Positions 16,901-27,013 are shown, counted from the stretch's first letter. The stretch: DNA of 55,340 bases from Actinomycetes bacterium (GCA_021811865.1 JAKAQB010000018.1:1-55340); one strand, 5' to 3'. A program made the numbers and translations. The notes: generated by a model not told the origin, from the letters alone.

Positions 16901-17491
16901 ATGAACCTCAGAGTCTTCTGGAGCGCCCTGCGGCTGGTGCTCCTGTCGGTGGTCGTGCTCGGGCTCGGCTACAACCTGTTGATGGTCGGCGTCGGCGCGG
17001 TGATCTTCCCCAGCCAGGCCAACGGCAGCCTCGTCACCTACCACGGGAAGGTGGTGGGCTCCCGGCTGATCGGCCAGGAGTTCACCTCTGCCCACTTCTT
17101 CGAGGGCCGCCCGAGTGCGACCTCGCCGACGCCGTACAACGCTGCGTCGTCGGCGGCCAGCAACTACGGCCCCACCAACCCGGCGTTGCTGAAGGAGATC
17201 CGGACCAACCTGGCTGCGGTCTTGAGGCAGAACCCCGGCATCAAGGCGAGTCAGGTCCCGCCCGACCTGGTGGAGAGCTCGGCCAGCGGGCTCGACCCCG
17301 ATATCTCGCCCGCTGCGGCCTACCTGCAGGTGCCGAGGGTCGCCCGCGCCAACCACCTGCCCGTCGCCACCGTCAGGGACCTGGTGGCCAGTCACGTGAC
17401 CGGGCGGTTCATCGGCTTGTACGGGGCGCCACACGTCAACGTGCTCGAGCTCAACCTGGCGCTCTTGAAGCTCGAGGCGTCCCACGGATAG
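16901..17491 (+). CDS. kdpC: Potassium-transporting ATPase subunit KdpC
   Basis: 196-aa periplasm-facing single-span subunit that stabilises the KdpFABC complex and assists catalysis. The N-terminal helix at ~8-35 (LVLLSVVVLGLGYNLLMVGVG) is followed by conserved GSRLIGQEFTSAHFFEGRPS, SNYGPTNPALL and SGLDPDISPAAAYLQVPRVA. The ATG at 16901 has AAAGGAG upstream (16889-16895). The 118-bp gap after kdpB is longer than usual and contains no other recognisable gene. Confidence 0.96.
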   Translation: MNLRVFWSALRLVLLSVVVLGLGYNLLMVGVGAVIFPSQANGSLVTYHGKVVGSRLIGQEFTSAHFFEGRPSATSPTPYNAASSAASNYGPTNPALLKEIRTNLAAVLRQNPGIKASQVPPDLVESSASGLDPDISPAAAYLQVPRVARANHLPVATVRDLVASHVTGRFIGLYGAPHVNVLELNLALLKLEASHG

Positions 17492-17509
17492 GTGGGAAGG
17501 AGGCAAGCG

Positions 17510-17605
17510 ATGGCGTACGCATGGGAAACAGCCGCCGGGATCGTGTCAGTCGTGCTGATCTTTGGTCTGTTCTGGCTCTACGCCCGGGCCTGTGACCGCC
17601 TCTGA
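17510..17605 (+). CDS. Small single-helix membrane protein, 31 aa
   Basis: An ATG at 17510 preceded by a strong GGGAAGGAGG site (17494-17503) opens a 31-codon frame: MAYAWETAAG, a hydrophobic helix IVSVVLIFGLFWLYA, and a short RACDRL tail. The good ribosome site, hydrophobic composition and position between kdpC and kdpF suggest a real micro-protein of the Kdp complex. It looks like a second KdpF-like subunit but lacks the Pro-Glu-Lys-like end. It is not a family I can name. Confidence 0.6.
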   Translation: MAYAWETAAGIVSVVLIFGLFWLYARACDRL

Positions 17606-17646
17606 GGACAGGTAGAGCCGGTTCCGGCTGAAGAAGTCATTGGAAT

Positions 17647-17664
17647 CCTGCGGGCGACCGCAGG
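17647..17664 (+). promoter_or_regulatory. Hairpin with a GNRA-type loop before kdpF
   Basis: CCTGCGG-GCGA-CCGCAGG forms a perfect 7-bp stem with a GCGA tetraloop in the 87-bp gap between the small membrane ORF and kdpF. There is no T-run, so termination is unlikely; RNA stabilisation or processing is possible. Confidence 0.45.
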
Positions 17665-17692
17665 GACCGTCAGGAACAGGGAAGGTGGATCG

Positions 17693-17782
17693 GTGAGTAT
17701 CGTCGAAATCGTAGCGTTCATCTTGAGCATTCTGCTGTTCGTGTTCCTCTTCTGGGCGGTGCTGTACCCGGAGAAGCTGTGA
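17693..17782 (+). CDS. kdpF: KdpF small subunit, 29 aa
   Basis: GTG at 17693 opens a 29-codon frame, MSIVEIVAFI-LSILLFVFLF-WAVLYPEKL, with the single hydrophobic helix and the x-L-x-x-P-E-[KR] ending typical of KdpF. KdpF is a peripheral lipid-like stabiliser of the KdpABC complex. GGAAGG at 17680-17685 serves as the ribosome site. In most genomes kdpF precedes kdpA; here it follows kdpC and ends one base before the universal stress protein gene. It is too short for ordinary gene finders and easily missed. Confidence 0.85.
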   Translation: MSIVEIVAFILSILLFVFLFWAVLYPEKL

Positions 17783-17783
17783 G

Positions 17784-18560
17784 ATGGCAAGCTCGCTATC
17801 CGAGGTGAGCGGCACCTCTGACACGAGCTCTTCGGCTGCGCAGCTCAACCAGCTGGCGCGACGCTCGACTGCGAGTGTCGCTGGCGCCGCCGCTCCTTGC
17901 TCGGGGGCGCCGGGAGTTTCAGTGCTCTTCGAGGAGATCGGCAACTACCTGCGCCTACAACCCGGCGACCCCGACGGCGACGGCAAGGCAGCCGGCGGAA
18001 GCCGGGGGTCGTTGGTGCTGCTGCCGTACTCCGGTTCCCCTGCCGCCTGTGGGGCGGTGGACGCGGCGATCGCCTTCGCCGGCGCGACCGGCCGCGGGGT
18101 CATGGTCCTGCACCTGCGGGCGTACGACGTCGTGAGGGGCAGCCGCTTCTACTCGGAGTCCATGGCCGAGGCGTGCGCCACCGCCGACGACGGCGTGGAG
18201 CGCCTGCGGCGCGGCGGAGTGCAAGCGCAGGCGACCGTCCGAGGGGCTCCCATCTCGGACCTGGCAGGGGCGATCGTCGGCGAGGCCGCCGCGACCGAAG
18301 CGTCGATGATCGTGATCGGATCCCGCCACCGGCGCCGGCCGATCGGCGTGCTGCAGCGCAGCCTCTCCCGGGAGGTGCTGCAGCGGGCACGCTGCCCGGT
18401 GCTCGTCGTGCCGACCGGCTGGGACATCCGCTCCCCAGGCGGCGGAGCGGCCCCGCCGGCGCCCCCTACGGGCGCCCCGCGATCCTATCGGCAATCGCAG
18501 CCAGCGCCGACGGACGTGCCCGGCCACCGGCCTCGACCCTGTCGGCCGCCCGGTACATGA
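17784..18560 (+). CDS. Universal stress protein (UspA family)
   Basis: 258 aa. A Usp domain spans residues ~73-212 (SLVLLPYSGSPAACGAVDAAIAFA, then ASMIVIGSRHRRRP, ending CPVLVVPTGW). The ATP-binding signature G-x2-G-x9-G-[ST] is degenerate: His replaces the second Gly and Arg the third, so nucleotide binding may be lost. An N-terminal ~70-residue Ser/Ala/Gly-rich extension and a ~45-residue Pro-rich tail are low-complexity. The tail overlaps the convergent oxidoreductase gene by 95 bp, and may simply be read-through. The gene follows kdpF by one base, so it belongs to the kdp operon; Usp proteins are frequent partners of K+ systems. Confidence 0.88.
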   Translation: MASSLSEVSGTSDTSSSAAQLNQLARRSTASVAGAAAPCSGAPGVSVLFEEIGNYLRLQPGDPDGDGKAAGGSRGSLVLLPYSGSPAACGAVDAAIAFAGATGRGVMVLHLRAYDVVRGSRFYSESMAEACATADDGVERLRRGGVQAQATVRGAPISDLAGAIVGEAAATEASMIVIGSRHRRRPIGVLQRSLSREVLQRARCPVLVVPTGWDIRSPGGGAAPPAPPTGAPRSYRQSQPAPTDVPGHRPRPCRPPGT

Positions 18561-19842
18561 CGTAGAGCCCGCGGGCCCCGAGCCAGCGGAATGGCTCCGG
18601 CTCCCACGGCCGCGACGTGTGGCCCACCCACGCCAGCCGGGTGAGGGGCGTGTCCTGCCCGAGGATGAGGTCGGCGAGGGTGCGGCCGGCGAGGTGGGAG
18701 GCCGCCACGCCGTCGCCGACGTATCCACCCGCCCAAGCCTGCCCTGACGCGCCGTCCACCACCACGCTCGGGGTCCAGTCGCGGGCGACCCCGAGCACGC
18801 CGCACCAGGCGTGCTCGACGGGCACATCGACCGCAGCCGGCCAGAGCCGCGAGACGGCCTCCGCCAGTGAGGTGATCGTCGAGGCGTCGGTGGCTCCGCG
18901 GTGGTCCGTCCCCGAAGCCCAGCGATAGGGGACTCCTCTGCCACCGATCGCTATGCGGCCGTCGGCCGTGCGCTGCGCGTACAGGTACGCGTGTGCTGCG
19001 GTCGAGATCGTCTCGGAGTCCTTCCAGCCGATGGCGTCCCAGCGCTGGTCGCCGAGCGGTGCCGTGACGATCATGGAGCTGTTCATGGGAAGCAGCGCGC
19101 GCCGCAGGCCGGGCAGACCGGCGGTGTAGCCCTCCGTGGCGCGCACCACCCACCGGGCGCTGACCGTGCCGGTCAGCGTTTCAACCCGGTGGTCGCCGAT
19201 GGAGAGAACCGGGGAGCGCTCGAAGATCTCGCCGCCGCGGCGTTCGACGGCGTCGGCTAGCCCGCGAACCAGCTTGACGGGGTGGATCCGGGCGCAATGT
19301 GGGCTGTGGACGGCACCGAGGGCGCCGGCGACCTGCACTCGCGCGGCGAGCTCCCCGGCACTCAACTCGCGAGCGTCCTCGGGGTCGACGCCCCATGCCC
19401 GCCCTGCGGCCAGGTGCGCGCGGAGGCGGCCGAGCTGTGCCGGCGTGGTCGCCACCTGCAGGGTCCCACCCTTGGCCTGATCGGCGTCGATGCCTTCCTC
19501 GGCGCAGACGGCCAGCACGTCGTCGACGGCACGCTGCAAGGCCCTTTGGAGGCCGACGACCCCCTCGCGTCCGGCTGGCCCTCGGGCTAGGACCTGCGCG
19601 TTGCCGGGCATCAGCCCGGACAGCCATCCGCCGTTGCGACCGCTCGCGCCGTAACCGACGTGGTTGCGCTCGAGCACGACGACTCGGAGCCCAGGCTGGG
19701 CGCGGCGCAGCGCCCATGCCGTCCACAGCCCGGTGTACCCGGCACCGACGATGGCGACGTCGGCCTCGGTGGGTCCCGGCAACGACGGACGAGCAGGTGG
19801 TGGTCCGAGGGTGGAGTGCCAGAAGCTGACCTGCCCGTTCAC
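18466..19842 (-). CDS. FAD-dependent oxidoreductase (DAO family, PuuB-like)
   Basis: 458-aa flavoprotein amine/amino-acid oxidase. The dinucleotide fold ADVAIVGAGYTGLWTAWALRR lies near the N terminus, followed by VLERNHVGYGASGRNGGW, the signature of gamma-glutamylputrescine oxidase and related enzymes. The C-terminal AWAGGYVGDGVAASHLAGRTLADL matches the FAD-binding end of the family. GTG 19842 starts just before the conserved N-terminal SFWHSTLG; a GTG at 19923 would add 27 residues and overlap the upstream gene. It follows the aminotransferase in a three-gene operon with an Lrp regulator, suggesting amine (putrescine-like) catabolism. The exact substrate is unproven. Confidence 0.88.
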   Translation of the reverse strand: MNGQVSFWHSTLGPPPARPSLPGPTEADVAIVGAGYTGLWTAWALRRAQPGLRVVVLERNHVGYGASGRNGGWLSGLMPGNAQVLARGPAGREGVVGLQRALQRAVDDVLAVCAEEGIDADQAKGGTLQVATTPAQLGRLRAHLAAGRAWGVDPEDARELSAGELAARVQVAGALGAVHSPHCARIHPVKLVRGLADAVERRGGEIFERSPVLSIGDHRVETLTGTVSARWVVRATEGYTAGLPGLRRALLPMNSSMIVTAPLGDQRWDAIGWKDSETISTAAHAYLYAQRTADGRIAIGGRGVPYRWASGTDHRGATDASTITSLAEAVSRLWPAAVDVPVEHAWCGVLGVARDWTPSVVVDGASGQAWAGGYVGDGVAASHLAGRTLADLILGQDTPLTRLAWVGHTSRPWEPEPFRWLGARGLYVMYRAADRVEAGGRARPSALAAIADRIAGRP

Positions 19843-19907
19843 GAGCCGCTCGGAGCGGGGGTCCGGCGCCGTGGCGGCGGTGGGCGAAGTGGCGCCGTCG
19901 CCTGCGA

Positions 19908-21326
19908 TCAGAGCCTCGCCCACGCTTGGCTGAGCACGGAGCGCAGGACATCGGCGATGAAGTTGAAGTGCTCCTGCTCGCATACGAGCGGCGGTGCCAA
20001 CTGGATGACGGGATCGCCGCGGTCGTCGGCCCGGCACACCAGCCCGGCGTCGTAGAGCGCCGGCGACAGGAAGCCGCGAAGGAGGCGTTCCGACTCGGCT
20101 TCGTCGAAGGACTCCTTGGTTGCCTTGTCCTTCACCATCTCGATCCCGTAGAAATACCCGTCGCCGCGAACGTCGCCGACGATCGGCAGGTCCCGCAGTC
20201 CTTCCAGCACAGCCCGGAAGTCAGCGGCCCGCCGGTTGGCATTGCCGATCAGGTCTTCCTTCTCGAACAGGTCGAGGTTGGCGAGCGCTACCGCCGTCGA
20301 AACCGGGTGGCCGCCGAAGGTGAAGCCGTGGCTGAACGATGCCTCGCCGGTGAGGAACGGCTCCATGATCCGATCGCTCACGAGGAGTGCCCCGAGCGGC
20401 GAGTAGCCGCTCGTGAGTCCCTTGGCGCATGTGATCATGTCCGGCACGTAGCCGTAGCGCTCGGCGCCGAACCACGACCCGAGACGCCCGAAAGCGCAGA
20501 TCACCTCGTCGGAGACGAGCAGCACGCCGTAGTGATCGCAGATCTCCCGGACGCGCTGGAAGTATCCGGGAGGCGGCGGGAAGCAGCCGCCGGCGTTTTG
20601 GACAGGCTCCACGAAGATGGCGGCGACCGACGAGGGGCCTTCCATCTCGATCCGGGTTGCGATGTCCTCGGCTGCCCACTGCCCGAACGCCTCTATGTCG
20701 TCGGCGTGCTCGGGGGCGCGGTAGAAGTTGGTGTTCTGCACCCGCACCGACCCGGGGACGAGCGGCTCGAACGGCGCCTTGATGTCGGGCAGCCCGGTGA
20801 TCGACAAGGCGCCCATGGTGGTGCCGTGGTATGCGATGTTGCGTGACAGGACCTTGTAGCGCCCCGGTTCGCCCTGGGATCGGAAGTACTGCCGTGCCAG
20901 CTTCCACGCCGACTCGACCGCCTCGCCGCCGCCGGTCGTGAAAAAGACCCGGTTGAGGTCTCCGGGCGTCAGCGAGGCGAGGCGTTCCGACAGTTCGATG
21001 GCGTTGGGGTGGGCGTAGCTCCACAGTGGGAAGTACGCCAGCGTCTCCGCCTGGCGGGAGGCGGCATCGGCCAGTTCGCGGCGACCGTGCCCGGCCTGCA
21101 CCACGAACAGACCCGACAGCCCATCGAGGTACTTCTTGCCTCGGCTGTCGTAGACCCACGGACCGTCGCCGCGGACCATGATCGGGACATCGTGGCTGTC
21201 GTAGGAGGACATCCTCGTGAAGTGCATCCACAGGTGGCGCTTGGCGGCCTCCTGCAGGTGAGCGTCGTCGGCCTCGGCGACGATCGGCTCGTCTCCGGGC
21301 GCTGGTGTCATCATCGTGTCCCCCAT
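19908..21326 (-). CDS. Class III aminotransferase (putrescine/omega-amine type)
   Basis: 472-aa PLP enzyme transferring an amino group from a terminal amine to pyruvate or a keto acid. Visible landmarks: GLSGLFVVQAGHGRRELADAA, FTTGGGEAVESAWKLARQYF, AYHGTTMGALS, VAAIFVEPVQNAGG, LLVSDEVICAFGRLG and PLP-binding Lys302 in CAKGLTSGYSPLGA. The sequence style is that of SpuC/omega-amino acid-pyruvate transaminases. AGAAGGAGAAC lies directly upstream of ATG 21326. The start overlaps the Lrp stop by 16 bases, so translation is coupled. If pyruvate is the acceptor, the alanine formed would be recycled by the alanine dehydrogenase encoded nearby. Confidence 0.92.
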   Translation of the reverse strand: MGDTMMTPAPGDEPIVAEADDAHLQEAAKRHLWMHFTRMSSYDSHDVPIMVRGDGPWVYDSRGKKYLDGLSGLFVVQAGHGRRELADAASRQAETLAYFPLWSYAHPNAIELSERLASLTPGDLNRVFFTTGGGEAVESAWKLARQYFRSQGEPGRYKVLSRNIAYHGTTMGALSITGLPDIKAPFEPLVPGSVRVQNTNFYRAPEHADDIEAFGQWAAEDIATRIEMEGPSSVAAIFVEPVQNAGGCFPPPPGYFQRVREICDHYGVLLVSDEVICAFGRLGSWFGAERYGYVPDMITCAKGLTSGYSPLGALLVSDRIMEPFLTGEASFSHGFTFGGHPVSTAVALANLDLFEKEDLIGNANRRAADFRAVLEGLRDLPIVGDVRGDGYFYGIEMVKDKATKESFDEAESERLLRGFLSPALYDAGLVCRADDRGDPVIQLAPPLVCEQEHFNFIADVLRSVLSQAWARL

Positions 21327-21940
21327 TGATAGTTCTCCTTCTCGAGTCGTAGATATACGAAGGTCTCGGTGCTGTGCACGCCGGGGATGGATCGCACGCC
21401 GTTGTCGATCACCCGCAGGAGGTGCTCGTCGTCCTCGCAGATGAGCTCCACCAGCAGGTCGTACTGCCCGGCACAGACGACCACGTACTCCGCTTCGGGC
21501 ACGGCAGAGAGCTTGCGCGCCACGGAGCGGATGTCGCCCTCGACCCGGACGCCGAGCATCGCCTGGCGGCGGAAGCCGACGGCCTCGGCGCGGGTGACGG
21601 CGACGATCTGGACGATGCCCTCCTCGAGCAGGCGCTGCACCCGCATCCGCGTCGCGGCTTCCGACAGACCCACGGCGCGTGCGATCGCAGCGTAGGAACG
21701 GCGGCCGTCCTGTTGGAGCTGCTCGATGATCCGCTTGGACAGCTCGTCGAGCCGGCCACTGGCGTCCCGGATCCCGGAGTCGGGAGACGTCCTTGGCTCC
21801 TCGGCGCTGATGCCTGCGCCGGCTGCGTGGGGGCGCGACGCGCCGGACGAGGCCCCGAGCAGCCCGACGGCCACGCTGCTCGAAGCCGGACGTGGATTGA
21901 GCGGAGCCCCTCGAAGCGAGCGGCCCGCAGGTCGACTCAC
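21311..21940 (-). CDS. Lrp/AsnC-family regulator
   Basis: The conserved part (last ~150 aa) has an AsnC helix-turn-helix (LDELSKRIIEQLQQDGRRSYAAIARAVGLSEAATRMRVQRLLEEG) and an RAM effector-binding domain (AEYVVVCAGQYDLLVELICEDDEHL). GTG 21940 gives 209 aa with a ~55-residue low-complexity extension; GTG 21874 gives 187 aa and may be the true start. As first gene of the operon it probably senses an amino acid or amine and controls the aminotransferase and oxidase genes that follow. The 179-bp divergent region to the dehydrogenase remnant would hold its operator. Confidence 0.9.
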   Translation of the reverse strand: MSRPAGRSLRGAPLNPRPASSSVAVGLLGASSGASRPHAAGAGISAEEPRTSPDSGIRDASGRLDELSKRIIEQLQQDGRRSYAAIARAVGLSEAATRMRVQRLLEEGIVQIVAVTRAEAVGFRRQAMLGVRVEGDIRSVARKLSAVPEAEYVVVCAGQYDLLVELICEDDEHLLRVIDNGVRSIPGVHSTETFVYLRLEKENYQWGTR

Positions 21941-22119
21941 GACGGTGCGGTTCCTTCCAGGACGCGGCGGACGAGCGCGCGAGCTCCGCACGATTGTGCC
22001 GCCGAGCCGTGCTGCTGTCAAGGAAACCTTCGCCCGGGGACCTCTCCACAGAGGATTCGTTGCCTCGAAGGGACCACGTGTGGAAGGATGCGCCCGCACG
22101 CGGGAGGGATTCGATTCCA

Positions 22120-22335
22120 GTGACCGAGAGCCGACTGACCATGCCCAACTTCCTCGACGGCAGCTCCGCCGCCGCCGAGGACGGCAGGACGGCCGATGTC
22201 GTCGACCCGGGCACCGGCGAGGCCCGCGGCACCGCGCCCGTGTCGGGACCCGAGGACGTCGATGCCGCATCCCGCGCCGCAGCCCCGGCCTTCCAACCGT
22301 GGCGGGGCACCACGCCGTCCGACCGCCCTCCGGGC
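22120..22335 (+). pseudogene. Truncated aldehyde dehydrogenase, N-terminal ~70 aa
   Basis: GTG 22120 or ATG 22141 begins a frame reading MPNFLDGSSAAAEDGR, VVDPGTGEARGTAPVSGPEDVDAA and AFQPWRGTTPSDR. These are the first blocks of gamma-aminobutyraldehyde/betaine-aldehyde dehydrogenases. After TTPSDR no family sequence continues in any of the three frames. The open frame runs on to 22491 without homology and overlaps the ald start. The catalytic Cys/Glu region (~400 residues) is missing. Its position next to the amine oxidase and aminotransferase genes indicates that a complete amine-to-acid pathway was once encoded here. Confidence 0.8.
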
Positions 22336-22487
22336 GCCGTGCCGCTGCGGAGGACTGCCTCTTTGCGGGGCCCGTTGCGCGCCGTCCTGTGTAGCGTGAT
22401 CGGCGGCTGTCGGGGGAACGTGCGCCGTATCGATCCCCCCCGTCAAGAATGTTTCCCGTCCTTCCGTCGCAGGGGGTTGAGTCCCAC

Positions 22488-23603
<1,116 letters not shown>

Positions 23604-23631
23604 GACGACGTGCTGGCAGGTCCAGAGAGGC

Positions 23632-23916
23632 TCAGCCGGCCTTGGGGGTGTCGTCGGCGGGTGATGTGTCCCAGTCGGCCTCGCGCATGATCCGGCGGAT
23701 CTCCTCCGCCGGGTACCGTCGGTGACCGCCGGGCGTGCGGACCGACGGGATCCGTCCCCGGCGTGCCCAGTCGGAGATCGTACGCTCAGACACCTGGAAC
23801 AGGGCAGCCACGTCGGATGTACGGAGCAGGGTGCTGCTCAGACCGGTGGGGACGTCAACACCGAACAAGCTCTGCAACAGCTGCTGACGGTGCTGCTCGA
23901 AGTTCTTCTCGCTCAT
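23632..23916 (-). CDS. BldC-like helix-turn-helix protein
   Basis: 94-aa DNA-binding protein with a MerR/excisionase-type winged helix: LLRTSDVAALFQVSERTISDWARRGRIPSVRTPGGHRRYPAEEI. The GGHRRY wing is typical of actinobacterial BldC and of AlpA-like regulators. No effector domain is present. ATG 23916 is preferred because the preceding 22 codons of the open frame lack family features. It lies convergent to ald and divergent from coaE, at the right end of the accessory block. A developmental role as for Streptomyces BldC is possible, but so is a local regulatory one. Confidence 0.85.
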   Translation of the reverse strand: MSEKNFEQHRQQLLQSLFGVDVPTGLSSTLLRTSDVAALFQVSERTISDWARRGRIPSVRTPGGHRRYPAEEIRRIMREADWDTSPADDTPKAG

Positions 23917-24155
23917 GGGCACCGCCACGGGTCGACGAGACTGGTTGACAACTTGCTCCAGAGGCGAGCAACGATCTGACAATAGCGTTGCCGGATGGCC
24001 CCCGCATCAGGATGTGCTCCCTTCTCCGGCTTGGGCACGCCCAGTGCGGCTGGCGTCACGGTCAGCGTCAGCGAGCCGGGCGTTGTGTCGGATATCGGCG
24101 ACTCTGGGTGGTGATGCGGCGCGACCCGGCCAAACCGCCGCCGCCCCAGGGCCGG

Positions 24156-24161
24156 TAGCTT
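24156..24161 (+). promoter_or_regulatory. -10 box of a leaderless coaE promoter
   Basis: TAGCTT ends eight bases before the GTG of coaE at 24170. No ribosome site is present in between, which fits transcription starting at the start codon. Confidence 0.45.
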
Positions 24162-24169
24162 TTCGAGCG

Positions 24170-24904
24170 GTGCTGCGGTGTGGGCTCACAGGAGGGATCG
24201 GGTCGGGCAAGTCGACCGTCGCCGCCGCCCTGGCTGCCCGGGGCGCCGTCATCCTCGACGCCGATCTCGTCGCTCGGCAGGTCGTGGAGCCGGGAGCGCC
24301 GGCATACGCTCCGCTAGTGGCACGGTTCGGACCCGGCGTGTTGCTGCCGGACGGCCGGCTCGATCGACCGGCGCTTGCGGCGATCGTCTTCTCCGATCCG
24401 GTGGCGAGGGCCGACCTCGAAGAGCTGACCCATCCCGCCATCGGCGCACGGTTGCTCGAGCTCGCCGCCGCTGCCGAGGCGCGAGGGGGTCGCTCGGAGG
24501 GGGCATCGGATGCAGCCGGTGCTCGTCCGGACGGCGGCTGGCCCGTCACGGTCTTCGACATCGCGCTTCTGGACGAGGGCGGACGGGCACTCTACGGCTT
24601 GGACGTCGTGGTGGTCGTGGACGCTCCCGTCGAGGTGGCTGTCCGGCGCCTCGTCGAGCACCGCGGGTTCACGGAGGCCGGCGCGCGTGCTCGGGTGGCG
24701 GTGCAGATGTCACGGGAGAGGCGGTGCTCGCTCGCCGACTGGGTCATCGACAACAGCGCCGACCGGGATGGGCTCGAACGTGAGGTCGACGAGGTCTGGG
24801 TCTGGTTGAGGGCGGAGAGCGCCAGGAAGTCGGGGCCAGCGGACGCCGGTCGCGCCGGCTCCTCCGCCACCCGAGGGCGCGGTCACACCGGCCCGGTACC
24901 GTGA
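24170..24904 (+). CDS. coaE: Dephospho-CoA kinase
   Basis: Last step of coenzyme A synthesis, ATP-dependent phosphorylation of dephospho-CoA. The 244-aa protein has the P-loop GGIGSGKS at residues 8-15, the ILDADLVARQVVEPG substrate motif, LDRPALAAIVF, and the lid-region HRGFTEAGARARVAVQMS. An insertion of ~20 residues rich in Gly/Ala/Ser lies around residue 110 (EARGGRSEGASDAAGA). The last ~30 residues are a low-complexity tail. The GTG at 24170 is chosen because the family begins 4-5 residues before the P-loop strand. Its TGA directly precedes the uvrB start. Confidence 0.93.
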   Translation: MLRCGLTGGIGSGKSTVAAALAARGAVILDADLVARQVVEPGAPAYAPLVARFGPGVLLPDGRLDRPALAAIVFSDPVARADLEELTHPAIGARLLELAAAAEARGGRSEGASDAAGARPDGGWPVTVFDIALLDEGGRALYGLDVVVVVDAPVEVAVRRLVEHRGFTEAGARARVAVQMSRERRCSLADWVIDNSADRDGLEREVDEVWVWLRAESARKSGPADAGRAGSSATRGRGHTGPVP

Positions 24905-26944
24905 GTGGCGATGCCGCCGTTCCAGGTCGTCTCGGAGTTCGCGCCCGCTGGTGACCAGCCGGCGGCCATCGCCGCGTTGTCCACCGGTGTCTCCAGGGGG
25001 GACCGGTTCCAGACGCTTCTCGGCATCACCGGGAGCGGGAAGAGCGCCACGATCGCCTGGACGATCGAGAAGGTTCAGCGACCCACGCTCCTCATCGCCC
25101 CCAACAAGTCGCTCGCCGCCCAGCTCGCCAACGAGATGCGCGAGCTGTTCCCGCACAACCGGGTGGAGTACTTCGTCTCCTACTACGACTACTACCAGCC
25201 CGAGGCTTACATCCCATCGAGCGATACCTACATCGAGAAGGACAGCTCTATCAACGACGAGATCGACCGCCTCCGGCACGCAGCGACGGCCGCGCTGCTC
25301 ACGCGTCGCGACGTGATCGTCGTCGCCTCGGTTTCGTGCATCTACGGCCTCGGGTCCCCGGACGAGTACCGGTCGCGCATACTCCACCTGCAGCGCGGTA
25401 TCGAGCACGATCAGCGGGCGATCCTCCGCCGGCTTGTGGACATGCAGTACGAGCGCAACGACACCAACCTGGTGCGCGGCAAGTTCCGGGTGAGGGGTGA
25501 CACGATCGAACTGCACCCCGCGTACGAGGAGAATGCCGTCAGGGTCGAGCTGTTCGGTGACGAGATCGAGAGGATCACCGTCGTCGACACCCTCACCGGG
25601 GAGCAGTTGGCGGACCTCGACGAGCTGACCGTGTTCCCAGCGACGCATTACGTAGCCGGTGACGAGCGGATGCAGGGCGCCATCAAGGGTATCGAGGCGG
25701 AGCTCCAGCAACGCTTGGCCCACTTCGAATCGCATGGCAAGCTGCTCGAGGCGCAACGGCTCAGGATGCGGACGTCGTACGACCTGGAGATGCTTGCCGA
25801 GGTCGGGAGCTGCTCCGGCATCGAGAACTACAGCCGCCACATCGACGGCCGGCAGCACGGTGAGCCGTCGCACACGCTGATCGACTTCTTCCCGCCCGAC
25901 TGGCTCCTCGTGATCGACGAGTCTCACCAGACGGTGCCGCAGCTGCACGGCCAGTACGAAGGTGACCGCTCACGCAAGGAGACCCTGATCGAGCACGGCT
26001 TCCGGTTGCCGTCAGCAGCCGACAACCGGCCTCTCCGGTGGGACGAGCTCTTCGGGAAGATCAACCAGTGCATCTTCCTGTCGGCCACGCCGAGCGCCTA
26101 CGAGATCTCGGAGTCGACACAGGTCGTCGAGCAGATCGTCCGGCCCACCGGTCTCGTCGATCCGGAGGTGATCGTCAAGCCCACGAAGGGTCAGATCGAC
26201 GACCTCATGGGGCAGATCCGCGATCGGGTCGAGCGCGGCAATCGCGTCCTCGTCACCACGCTCACGAAGAAGATGGCGGAGGACCTGGCCGACTACCTGC
26301 TGGAGCTGGGGGTCCGCGTTCGCTACCTCCACTCCAACATCGACACGATCCAGCGCATCGAGATCCTACGGGACCTTAGGCTGGGTGAGTTCGACGTCCT
26401 TGTCGGCATCAACCTGCTTCGTGAGGGTCTCGACCTGCCCGAGGTCTCCCTTGTCGCCATCCTCGATGCCGACAAGGAGGGCTTCTTGCGTTCCGAGACG
26501 TCGCTGATCCAGACGATCGGCCGGGCGGCCCGCAACGTCGACGGGCAGGTGATCATGTACGCCGACACCGTCACCGACTCCATGCGGCGGGCCATCTCCG
26601 AGACCCACCGCCGCCGCGCGATGCAGCAGGCCTACAACGAGGACCACGGGATAGACCCGCAGACGGTGCGCAAGGCGATCACCGACATCCTGGTGATGTT
26701 GGGTACACGGGAGGCGACGGCTCCGACGCCGGGGCGGGACCGGCGTAGCCGTGGGCGCGAACGAGCCCGCAAGGAGCTGCAGGAGCTGCCACACAGTGAG
26801 CTGGCCCGGCTCATCTCGACGCTCGAGGAGGAGATGCGGGACGCGGCGGCGGATCTCCGGTTCGAGTACGCCGCCCGGCTGCGCGACGAGATCGCCGACC
26901 TTCGCGCCGAGCTCCGGGAGCTCGCCGGCTCACAGTCGGGCTGA
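24905..26944 (+). CDS. uvrB: UvrABC excinuclease subunit B
   Basis: 679-aa helicase-like damage-verification subunit of nucleotide excision repair. Walker A is GITGSGKS at ~40-47; the DNA-clamping beta-hairpin segment [12 protein letters not shown] is complete. [11 protein letters not shown] is the Walker B region, and [12 protein letters not shown] with [10 protein letters not shown] is motif VI. The C-terminal UvrC-binding UVR domain is present ([31 protein letters not shown]). GTG 24905 follows the coaE stop without a gap; ATG 24911 is an alternative. Confidence 0.97.
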   Translation: MAMPPFQVVSEFAPAGDQPAAIAALSTGVSRGDRFQTLLGITGSGKSATIAWTIEKVQRPTLLIAPNKSLAAQLANEMRELFPHNRVEYFVSYYDYYQPEAYIPSSDTYIEKDSSINDEIDRLRHAATAALLTRRDVIVVASVSCIYGLGSPDEYRSRILHLQRGIEHDQRAILRRLVDMQYERNDTNLVRGKFRVRGDTIELHPAYEENAVRVELFGDEIERITVVDTLTGEQLADLDELTVFPATHYVAGDERMQGAIKGIEAELQQRLAHFESHGKLLEAQRLRMRTSYDLEMLAEVGSCSGIENYSRHIDGRQHGEPSHTLIDFFPPDWLLVIDESHQTVPQLHGQYEGDRSRKETLIEHGFRLPSAADNRPLRWDELFGKINQCIFLSATPSAYEISESTQVVEQIVRPTGLVDPEVIVKPTKGQIDDLMGQIRDRVERGNRVLVTTLTKKMAEDLADYLLELGVRVRYLHSNIDTIQRIEILRDLRLGEFDVLVGINLLREGLDLPEVSLVAILDADKEGFLRSETSLIQTIGRAARNVDGQVIMYADTVTDSMRRAISETHRRRAMQQAYNEDHGIDPQTVRKAITDILVMLGTREATAPTPGRDRRSRGRERARKELQELPHSELARLISTLEEEMRDAAADLRFEYAARLRDEIADLRAELRELAGSQSG

Positions 26945-27013
26945 GCCTCGCACGCCGATCCACCTGCACCATCGCACCCCTGACCCGCCCGCCGGCCCGA
27001 CCCCGCCCGCCGG

